Source of the DNA: Anaspis maculata
Taxonomy: Eukaryota > Arthropoda > Insecta > Coleoptera > Scraptiidae
Assembly (NCBI GenBank): GCA_949128115.1
Contig: OX421963.1
Location: 59,763,306 to 59,827,305 of the forward strand
Length of the DNA: 64,000 bases
Reading direction: 5' to 3'
Under the pieces are notes generated by a model that worked only from the letters and a program-made list of their open reading frames with translations, had not been told where the DNA came from and made no database searches. This document shows positions 55,901-64,000 of the stretch, piece after piece (within the stretch, counting starts at the first letter, position 1; every line of letters starts with the position of its first letter). Position numbers and translations under genes: made by a program.

Positions 55901-56549
55901 TCAACACGAAGAACAATGCGTACATGGCGACAACTGTTGTGTCTCTTGTCAAGGTTTGGTGTAGAGTCAAATGATTACTTTTTGAAATGTGTGAAGATAT
56001 TTACCGGTGGTTTGTGAGAGTTCCTGAGACTTCAAATTTTTGAGGGGGTCCTTAGGCCCCCCTAACCAAAATATGGCGAGGCGTCATGTTTACATTTGGA
56101 GAGAAGACCATGAGGACCACTCATACCAAATTTCATGTCTCTATCACAACTCAAACAGATTGTATTAAACTTGGTTACTAACCCTCGGATTATACTTAAT
56201 CAACACTGTTAACTGGAAGTTAAAGCGACTTTCGTGTCTTTTTTTTTTTCTTTCGGGAAATACGAGTTAGAGGTTCAAACGACGGTCTGGTCATGCTCTG
56301 CAGTATATATCAACAGCTCTAAGCCAACAATGTAGTTCTAGTGTGACAAAAACAAGAATACCATTTTCGGACTAGTTGCAGCAAACATGATATACTTTGA
56401 CAGCGCCGCAAGAAGAATGCTCAACTGGGATTTTCGGGGATTTTGAGTATGTGGTGGAGAATGAAATTCTGAATCGATATCTGCTATAAAATTTCATGAA
56501 TTAATTTTTTCAAGGTTTGGGGTCTTTTTTGACTATCTTTACTGCACTA

Positions 56550-57163
56550 TCATTGTTTTTCAGCTTGATGCTCCAGGTTGCATAGTTACAGAAATACGAT
56601 TTTTTTTCATGAAGTGATTTTTCGCGCTACACTGCTTCTAATTTTCACAGGTGACTTCAAATATTCAATCAAGTAAGTATTCAAGTTGAGTTGATTAATG
56701 TGACAGTTATTAATGTTGCTATAAACAGTTTTTATCTGAGTTTAGCAAAAATGACTTTGAAAACTGTAACAATAACAATACCTAATAATAAATTAACATG
56801 GCAATATTAGGAATGAATCTTTCGTGAGTAAATAAATCTACTCAATTATATGGCTAAACTTATCGCCCGATATCAATCCAATTGAGCACATATGAGATGC
56901 TCTCCAAAGAAGACTGTCAGGGCAAATCCCTGTGGCAACCATCAATAACCTGTTCAAAGGTATGTTTAGAGCCTACCAAAAAGTAGTGCGGTCCAGACCA
57001 GGTCCAACTTTGCATTGAAATATTTTGCCCCGTTCATTTTCATTGCTCATAGTTTAAATATAATAAAAAAAATGTTCGTATAAATCAACGTGATGAAGTA
57101 ACTAAATAAGAAAAAAAATTATATTTCTGTTACTAAGCAACGTAGAGCATCAAACTAAGAAAA
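56550..57163 (+). mobile_element. Degenerate Tc1/mariner element
   Basis: 614 bp flanked by TA on both sides (56548-56549 and 57164-57165), with imperfect inverted ends sharing TTGATGCTC...GTTGC.TAGT.ACAGAAATA. The mirror position in the left arm of the host foldback (around 54355) shows the uninterrupted sequence, which proves the insertion boundaries. Only the end of a transposase remains. Confidence 0.85.
56851..57018 (+). pseudogene. C-terminal fragment of a Tc1-type transposase
   Basis: The frame reads SPDINPIEHI, a stop at 56893-56895, then DALQRRLSGQIPV and a short tail ending PGPTLH. The motif SPDxNPIEHxWD with the catalytic region's final acidic residue is diagnostic of Tc1/mariner (DDE/D) transposases; here the tryptophan codon has become TGA. 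Everything upstream is lost. Confidence 0.8.
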
Positions 57164-57462
57164 TATGAATTCCTTATACCAGTGACCACTACCCCATACA
57201 AAAAATCTCAAATTATAGGGTGGCCACAAAAGTTCCTGCACCATTTCAAAAAAGTGAAAAATTGCAAGGTATCCTTCACCACCCTGTATTAAGCCCATCG
57301 CTGTCACAAGCTAACAAGCATTCGCAGATGGTGATAGTAGGAAGATTTATCTTGAAATTGGTGTAAGTTATTTCAAAATCTGATGATTCTCAAATGATTG
57401 ACAGAGAATCAAAACCGAGCAATTTTTTGGGTGACCCACTTCAAATTGTGGCCAGTATAGCT

Positions 57463-57772
57463 GATGTCGAATTCACGCTTGAGAAGCCCACGCAAGTTCA
57501 CGTTACGTTCAAGTTTGTGTCCGTATGACATGAAACCTTCACTTGAACTACGCTGTGTTGTCAAATTGTCATTCTGGGGATGCATCGCCGGCAGGTCGCA
57601 GGTTTGCTCACTGACCTCAGCCGCTTTCTTACGACCAGGATCACAGATCATGATCCTGGACCAGAGAGTGGATTATAATACCTAGTTCTTACAGGGTGCG
57701 ACGAACTTGGGTCGCGGGATCACTAACGACGAAATCACACCCCGCCGCTAGACCTGTGTCCTCCTCGGTCAT
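57463..57772 (-). pseudogene. Unidentified coding remnant cut by the 3.4-kb foldback
   Basis: Two minus-strand frames follow each other: 57772-57692 (MTEEDTGLAAGCDFVVSDP...) and a second from 57659 (ICDPGRKKAAEVSEQTCDLP ... LLKREFDISY) that runs into the right arm of the foldback. They can be joined by a GT-AG excision of only 37 bp (too short for a typical insect intron) without changing frame. Codon use looks protein-like and GC is raised compared with the surroundings. I do not recognise the family. Beyond the foldback, the left flank (54056 downwards) could continue the frame for some 15 codons. The next 370 bp (57773-58145) hold nothing recognised. Confidence 0.35.
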
Positions 57773-58480
57773 TTTTTTAACTGTATATTTTTCCTATTGC
57801 AGCTCTCAATACTTCTCACTATCGAAATAACTTGCCTAACGGCGTTTTAAAGACAAAACAGATTAAGAAATAATGTGTTAGTGTCAAAATTTGACCTAAC
57901 AATTAAATTATAACGGCATCCAGCTGAGCAATCATCACTTTGACAAATTTGATTAATATATCATCTTGACTTTTTCAATCTATAAACTTATCACATTATC
58001 CAACTTGAAAAATATCATAGGCCACTGTGTTTTTTTCAAAGCTTGGAATGTATTATAATTTATAACCAACCGAGCCCTAACATTTCAATATCCAATGTTC
58101 CTAAAACGTTGCGTCGCCAAGTGTTCAGGTAAATAATTATATACCGGGTGATCATTTGAAAACTATCCACCTGCAATAACTCCCGATTCCTAGTAAAGAT
58201 GTCTTCGAGCAAAAACAGATAGATTTTTATATCGAGGAGGACATCTAAAACATACATTGGCGAATTTCTATCTTCAGCCCCCACGCCCCCACCCACCCCA
58301 ACTTTGAAATTTCAAATGACATCACCTATTTTGCAATACATCAAATTGAAAAAAATTATATTCTCTTTCTGAAAAAATATTTATAACATTTTTAACCCTA
58401 CCCCCCTCTTTCCCAAAATTCTCTGAGTGTACAATTAAATATTTTTGACCTCTCAATTCTCTTCAATGCAGTCAACGTCA

Positions 58481-58510
58481 TAAGAATAAGAATAAGAATA
58501 AGAATAAGAA
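58481..58510 (-). repeat. Hexamer tail of the non-LTR element
   Basis: Five exact copies of TTCTTA (minus strand) at the 3' end of the element. Short-repeat tails of this kind replace poly(A) in CR1/L2-like retrotransposons (CR1 ends in ATTCTRTG repeats). Confidence 0.85.
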
Positions 58511-61100
58511 GGATTTATTTCCAACAGGCAAAAGTGCCCAGTCATAGGAAAATACAACAATAGATTAATCACAGAAGAAAATCACTAGTCACAATAATTT
58601 AAAATACTGGTCTGTATAACATTGAAGGAATCAAAGAAAATATCACAGTCTGTCGAATGTCTATTATAATTGCTGCACACAGTGTATATCGGACTCCTGA
58701 TTAAAGCATTGCTGTTGGGAGTGTCGCAGTAAAAAGTAGAATGGTGTCTCGCATTTAATCGAGGCACCAAAAATTTGAGTCGCTCAAGAAGCTCTGGGCA
58801 GTCGATAGAATTCTGTATTAAATTGTACAAAAATCTGACACTCAACACTGTGTGTCTTTTCTCCAGCGAGATAACCTCGTGCCTGATCAACAACAAATTG
58901 TGGTCGAACCCCTGAGGAGGATACACACCATCAAGCGTGAATGACAAAAATTTTAAGAATCTTCTCTGGACTGATTCTAGTCTGTTCACGTGAGTGCTGT
59001 ATATGGGATACCAAATCAATGAAGCATATTCCAGCTTTGATCTTACTAGACTGCAATAAAGTGCTTTGAGACAAGAAGCACTCTTGAACTCTCTGCAGGT
59101 GCGATATACGAAACCAAGCATCCTGAGTGAAGACGAAATTACATCATCCACGTGATACCTGAAAGAAAAAGAACTGTCAAAGACGACTCCGAGATCCCTA
59201 ACAACCTCACCACGCCTTACGACCACCCGGCCTATATTATAGTCATGCGTGACTGGTCTCAGCTTTCTGGTGAATGTGACCACAACGCACTTGTCAACGT
59301 TCAGAGAGAGGCCGTTTCCACTGCACCACTCACAAACAACATCCACACATCTCTGCAATGCAGCACAATCAAACATCGTATCTATCGTAGAGTAAATTTT
59401 CAGGTCATCAGCGAACATCAGCTTATTACAGCTTATTGCCTCAGCTAAGTCGTTTATATAGATTAGAAATAGCAGTGGTCCCCACTTGGCACCCTGAGCA
59501 ACTCCAGAAGTTGGAACATATGGACCGGACCTAGTGAAGCGACACGTGACACGATGCTCTCTATCAAAGAGATAGGAGCGAAACAACTGCAACAGTGGTG
59601 AGGAAAAGCCAAGTCTATCAAGCTTACGCATCAGCAGGTTCAGATCTATCTGATCAAAAGCCTTAGAAATGTCCGTGTAGATCACGTCGACCTGTCCGTG
59701 CGAATCCAAAACCTCAGACACATGCTGCGAAAAGCAGGCCAGATTCGTGACGGTGGATCGCTTCTCCATAAAACCATGCTGAGACAATGAAATGTGACCC
59801 TTGACCAATGGGTAAATCTGATCATAAAGAATGATATCAAAAAGTTTAGCAAAATTAGAGAGAAGGGAAATGGGTCGGTAATTGTTCAGCATTGTGGAGT
59901 CACCTTTCTTCAGCACTGGACAGACGCGCGTTTGCTTCCAGATCTTGGGATAAGTTGAAGTAGATATAATCAAATTGAAGAGGTATTGTAGTGGATCGGC
60001 AAAGACGCGGGAGCAGTCCCGAACCAGAAAACCAGGTATCATATCCTCACCCGAGGTCATATTATTTTTCAACTTTCTTGATGCTCTGACTACATCATCC
60101 TCAGTCACCGGCACCGTACCAACACAGCCCCGAGTTCCACCCCCGGAGAAAAGTTGCGGGTCCACGCTTAGCGAAGCATCGGGTAAAGTGTAAACGCTGC
60201 TGAAATACTTGGCGAACGCTTCTGCTACGGTATCAGGACTATCGTACTCAACACCATCTGCATCCCTCACGACGCCGGGGACACCGGAGCCACCCCTTTT
60301 ACCGCGCACGAACGACCAGAACCCCCGAGGATCCGTCGTAAGGCGATTCGCAGTCTCACTCAAAAAGTCACGGTAGTCTCGCCGCAACACGGACTTTACG
60401 GAGGCTCTTATGTCCCGGAACTTCTTCAGCAGTTGTTGATCTCCACTCTTTTTGTACATTTTGTGTACTCGCTGCTTCCGACTCAACAAGCGTATCACCT
60501 CACCCGAAAACCAATGTGGGTAAGATCTGTTTTTCTCTACAGGCTTGAAGTAAGGAACTGCACTCTGGAAAACTGAGTTCAAGATCTTGTAGAATTCGCC
60601 GCAAGCTAAATCGACGTCATTGATACCATACAAGTTACTCCAGTCAGTCAAACTCAAAGATTCATACAGCAGCGGAAAACAGGCCTTTCTGAAGTTGAAC
60701 ATTTTGCCTCCCGAACAATTGCGAATCAGCTGCGGCGACCCTGAAATGTGAAAAGACACCAGCAGTGCCGGGTGGTGGGCATCCTCATCCACCAGAGGAT
60801 CATCAGCCCTCGTCACGCTACATTCCTTTGTGGCGAAGACAAGATCAAGTCGTCGTCCATGACCGTTCACAACCTCACTATACTGATTTGCATTCAACAA
60901 ATGTAGATAATCACTCAGGAGCTTGGAGAATCTATCGCCCGCGGTGGGTGAAGCGAAAGCTGGAACATTAAAATCACCAATTAGCATCACACTGTTCTCA
61001 TAAACATAGTCCAGAGAAGTAAACATGTCAAAAAACAGTGCAAATTGATCGAAAGAAACAGACGGAGATATATCGCACAGACGGATATACGGGACAGACG
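58482..61100 (-). mobile_element. 5'-truncated non-LTR retrotransposon (CR1/jockey-like)
   Basis: About 2.6 kb, minus strand, inserted in foldback family A. Possible 5-bp target duplication GTCAT (58477-58481 and 61101-61105). The 5' end is cut inside the endonuclease domain; the 3' end has a short UTR and a hexamer tail. Coding sequence is otherwise uninterrupted, so the insertion is fairly recent. Clade assignment between CR1, L2 and jockey is uncertain without a tree. Confidence 0.88.
58585..61085 (-). CDS. Endonuclease (C-terminal part)-reverse transcriptase of the non-LTR element
   Basis: The frame is open through the truncation point; an internal ATG at 61026 would give 813 residues. 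Endonuclease end: LIGDFNVPAF (residues 15-24 from that ATG), RLDLVFA, and DEDAHHPALLV. Reverse transcriptase: LNNYRPISLLSNFAKLFD, YTDISKAFDQIDLNLLM, GVAQGAKWGPLLFLIYINDL and the catalytic MFADDLKIYS with FADD at about 538-541, followed by the usual LRPV..YNIG and SLEYASLIWYP thumb motifs. There is no RNase H domain, and the N-terminal endonuclease motifs are lost with the 5' end, so it cannot move on its own. Confidence 0.92.
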
Positions 61101-61771
61101 GTCATCTCGCACAGCATCGAAAGAGAAAATTTTCTATGGAAAAAGTACATCCCAAATTCACCCCTTCGCCCCCCCCCCCCCCCTCACCTTAAAAATCCTA
61201 ACTGACAATACCTACATTGTGATATATCAATGTGGAGGAAATTGAATTCTCTTCTTGGACAATATTTTTTCCAAATTTTTAATGTCCCCCGTTTCCCTCC
61301 TAAAATACTCTAAATGTCCAATGGTGGTTTTATGGTGGGGTTGAAAATTCAAAAAAAAAAGTTTCCTGGAAGAGAATTTGATTCCCTTTAATTCGATGTA
61401 TCACAAAGTAGGTGGTGTTTTGTTGAATTTTGAAATGAGATAGGGGGGAGCAAAAGGGTGAATTTGGGGAGCTTTTTTCTACCAAAAATTCTCCTCTTCG
61501 ATGCTATCTGGGACGACACTGACTAAATTAAAGAGAACTAAGGGGTCCAGAATATTAAACGAGACACTCGAAGAATTTCTGAGGGTGAAGGGGGATGGGT
61601 TGAAAAATTTTAGAATATTTTTTTTGAGAAGAGAATTCAATTCTCTTCAATTTGACGTATCGCAAGGTAGGTGGTGTCATTTGAAATTTCAAAGTTGGGG
61701 GGAGTGGGGGCGAGGGGGCTGAAAATAGAAATTTGTCAATGTGTGTTTTAGATTTAGATGTACCCTTCGAT

Positions 61772-61899
61772 ATACCATGCGATCAACAAAATTCGGAATT
61801 GGGGTAGGCTGTGCTCTGGCCGAAAGCAGCTTGACATCCTGAAATTTGACCAGGTCACAGCCTATACCTCAATTCCGAATTTTGTTGATCGCATGGTAT
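61772..61899. repeat. Small palindromic MITE inside foldback family A
   Basis: TACCATGCGATCAACAAAAT and ATTTTGTTGATCGCATGGTA are its ends, with about 40-bp arms and TA at both borders. Removing it restores the family motif 'tcgatataaatcgacctg'. Confidence 0.85.
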
Positions 61900-61960
61900 A
61901 AATCGACCTGTTTTTGCTGAAAGAAATATCCACCAGGTATCAACTTCAGGTGATCGCTGC

Positions 61961-63299
61961 AACAGTATAATCTATTAGTTTTGCGAAATCAAACCGGATG
62001 TTCCTCTAGGGGAAATTTCCTTTCATGGTATTTGTCAATAATTATTCTATTTTTTTTAACGGTTACCTACTTTTCATTGTAAATAAGTACTCATTGCTTT
62101 TCAGAAAAGCGGCAAAAGAGCTGGAGATGGAAGCACAGTGGCAGAAGGTAGGCAGGTTACAAAAAGTAAGGCAAAAGATCGTGAGCACAAGCTCAATCAG
62201 GTTTCAGTATAACATTACCTTCCTGCCTACCATGTTCAAAATGGAAGTTGGTGGTAATAAGAAGAATACCTACGTTTCGTGGTAGAGGATTTATTCAAGG
62301 TCCGCCATGCGGTGTTAATTGGCAGGTAAGGTGACGTCGTTTTCGGCGTGTCTCGTAAGATTTTGATAAAAAGCTCTGCATGAACCATAATAACAGAGTC
62401 TGTCCAGGTATTGGTACGCACCGTAGCTCGATTAAAAAAATCGATACTGTAATTACAGGTGAAGGATCCGGGTTACCGTGCTCGCTGCATGAGTTAAACC
62501 GAAGAGATTGACGCCGGCGATAGAGCCAAGATATGTTGCCGTGCCCGATTTCAAATATTATAGGAGAACATGGCTTACGTAATTAAATTAAACAGCTCCC
62601 ATGATGATGTACGCCCGCGTCCACCATCGTCCAGCCAACCACCACCGACGACCGACCGTAACGATAAATCACCATATCAAGGATGAAAAACCGCACCACT
62701 CACCAATTTCCTTGAGAATTTCATTACAACGTCTCTTTTGCCGGCGAGTTTCCAGCAGCAACAATTTTTTTCGGTTTTTTCTCTGTCCACTCATTTATTT
62801 TATTTACAAACATTCATCTTCCCGTCGCACTCACCGCAAAAACCTGGTCTTGCGAACGCTTTATCTCGGGACGACGACTAATATGACCTAATTAAAGGAG
62901 AAACGCTGGCTCCTGAAAACGTTATTTCAAACTCGACGTTTTACCACAACCTCAACCTCATCAAGAGCTCTTTACAACGCAAGCGGATGTTAAATTGAAA
63001 CGCATCACTTACGAAGTTGCGATATTGTAACTTGGAACAAGCACCTCTACCAGTAGGTAAGAGTCATTGGTGGCAACAGTGAGAGATGTAACAAATACAC
63101 TCGCAAATACATGATGATGCGAAGACTGAAAATAAGTAGCAAAACTTTTATGGGGTGAAATACTGAAGTGCATTTTCTCCATCAGACAGAAATAGAAGGG
63201 GAGAAAGGAGTGCAGAGAGCGACGAGAGTGAGGACAGGGGCAGTTAATCAATATAAAATATAAATATAAAAATTAATATATAGCTACCAGATGTAGACA
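61961..63299. other. Intergenic stretch, nothing recognised
   Basis: Around 62104-62150 there is a stretch preceded by TTTTCAG and followed by GTAGGC that could encode KAAKELEMEAQWQK, but nothing joins to it. The rest has no gene, RNA or repeat that I can support. Confidence 0.3.
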
Positions 63300-63560
63300 A
63301 AAGAAGCTTATCTACCCCCTTGAGAAGTTTTGATGAACCGTGGTGGCATCATTATTCGATGAAGACTTATTTGAGTAAACTTTGGTTTGAATTTGATTGA
63401 AATCGGTTAACCGGTTCAAAACTGAAAGTGAAAAACCGATTTAAAAAAGTCAACTTTATCACCCTGTATCTTTTTAAGGAAGCATATTTTAGGACCGTGA
63501 GTTTCATTTCCATTCAGCCTTATTTTTGATAGGGAATCATCCCTCAAAGTTTGTAATAAC
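63300..63560. repeat. Half copy of the 'CAGGGTGTTCGGG' foldback
   Basis: From ACCCCCTTGAGAAGTTTTGATG to GGGAATCATCCCTCAAAGTTTGTAATA it matches the right arm of 32803-33835 (about 33575-33820), with substitutions. The opposite arm is missing. Confidence 0.8.
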
Positions 63561-63615
63561 CAGTACCTAACAGCCAGTATAGCTAGGTACCTACTTACTT
63601 CTGAAACACCTGTAT

Positions 63616-64000
63616 ACACCTGTATACAGGGTGTTTCAGGGATGATAGCAAAAAAATCAACTGTGAGTGGATCTCGTCAAAATACGATGAAAACCTATCT
63701 ATCATTTTGCAAAGTTCGGCCTAATGACGAAGATACAGCCCTTGAAAGTTCATTTTTTTCGGATTTCAAAAATTTGTAACTTAGGAACGTTTCGACAGAA
63801 TAATCTTAAATTAAGCACAAGTTGGTTTATCAACATTATCTATCAACCTGCCAAATTTTGAAAAAGTCCAACCAGTAGCGTAGAAATTATGGGGGGTCAC
63901 CTTAAGTCAACTTTTCTTCGGATGCTTCTAAATTATTGACCCTCGTAACTCCGACGCCACTGACTGGATTCTTTCAAAATTTGGTACTTCGGTTGACAGG
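63616..64000. repeat. Start of another repeat running off the window
   Basis: It begins TATACAGGGTGTTTCAGGGA, has the same general layout as the foldbacks at 5649 and 32803 (an 'acagggtg' terminus, a 'gtagcgtagaaattatgggggg' inner zone), and continues past the window end. No mirror arm is visible. Confidence 0.5.

Larger units (their letters stand above)
54057..57462. repeat. Large nested foldback, 3.4 kb
   Basis: The outer arms start TATACTGGTCACAATTTGAA and end TTCAAATTGTGGCCAGTATA. Inner arms pair from 54400-54720 to 56200-56545 (GGCGCTGTCAAAGTATATCATG and partner) and from 54730-54900 to 55980-56190 (CATGAAATTTGGTATGAG and partner), down to a centre near 55440. The right arm is lengthened by a Tc1/mariner insertion (56550-57163). 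No complete coding frame. Confidence 0.9.
58146..61960. repeat. Foldback family A, copy interrupted by two insertions
   Basis: The left arm runs from ACCGGGTGATCATTTG to GTCAACGTCAT (58481) and the right arm from CTCGCACAGCATCG (61106) to about 61960. The uninterrupted copy at 8848-9905 shows these two points are adjacent in the intact element. A non-LTR element fills the gap, and a small palindrome (61772-61899) sits in the right arm. Confidence 0.88.

Noticed and set aside
62025..62285. Frame containing KAAKELEMEAQWQK with flanking splice-like sites
   Set aside because: Only about 47 bp look exon-like and no partner exon can be joined; kept as a remark in the intergenic entry.

Overview
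The window is nuclear DNA of an animal, most likely an insect. The genes are eukaryotic and spliced, with short GT-AG introns (37 to 90 bp beside a few very long ones), the surroundings are AT-rich, and the mobile elements are of classes common in insects (BEL/Pao, hAT, Tc1/mariner, R1-like and CR1/jockey-like). A hemipteran is my guess from the overall look of the repeats; nothing in the window proves the order.

Four host genes can be assembled, all on the minus strand. COQ9 (580-3533, four exons, 255 residues, mitochondrial ubiquinone synthesis) carries a complete, apparently intronless glomulin gene (1577-3349, 590 residues) inside its first intron, in the same orientation. RPL28 (7069-8026) codes for ribosomal protein eL28, has a non-coding first exon with a pyrimidine-rich start, and carries a C/D-box snoRNA in an intron; its guide can pair with a conserved 28S rRNA segment. 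IFT122 (25654-40458, twelve coding exons, about 1192 residues) is an intraflagellar transport gene. Its second intron is about 9 kb, and a 14-bp RFX-type X-box lies 125 bp upstream of its start codon.

Most of the rest is mobile DNA. A full-length BEL/Pao LTR retrotransposon (17096-24408) has LTRs of equal length that look identical, a 5-bp target duplication and one open 1732-residue polyprotein, so it is very young; it sits in the terminus of a palindromic MITE. A 5'-truncated CR1/jockey-like non-LTR element (58482-61100) with a hexamer tail interrupts a foldback repeat. A non-autonomous hAT element (10111-11747) has an 8-bp target duplication. A Tc1/mariner remnant (56550-57163) has a TA duplication, and the twin arm of its palindromic host preserves the empty site. 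Decayed R1-like, Ty3/gypsy, THAP-like and possibly other coding fragments are scattered between them.

The dominant feature is a set of long inverted repeats (foldbacks), about twenty elements of 0.15 to 3.4 kb from many families unrelated in sequence, almost all without coding capacity and often nested in one another. Layout: 1-480 foldback family A; 580-3533 COQ9/GLMN; 3.7-6.7 kb foldbacks; 7.1-8.0 kb RPL28; 8.1-17 kb foldbacks, hAT and MITEs; 17.1-24.6 kb BEL in a MITE; 25.7-40.5 kb IFT122 with foldbacks in intron 2; 40.7-49.3 kb 'CCGCCAT' arrays and a cluster of palindromes; 49.8-53 kb foldbacks and fragments; 54-57.5 kb a 3.4-kb nested foldback; 58-62 kb foldback A with the non-LTR insertion; 63.3-64 kb partial repeats. 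The foldbacks in introns should be transcribed as long hairpins within the host pre-mRNA, which makes them the best candidate here for unexplored biology.
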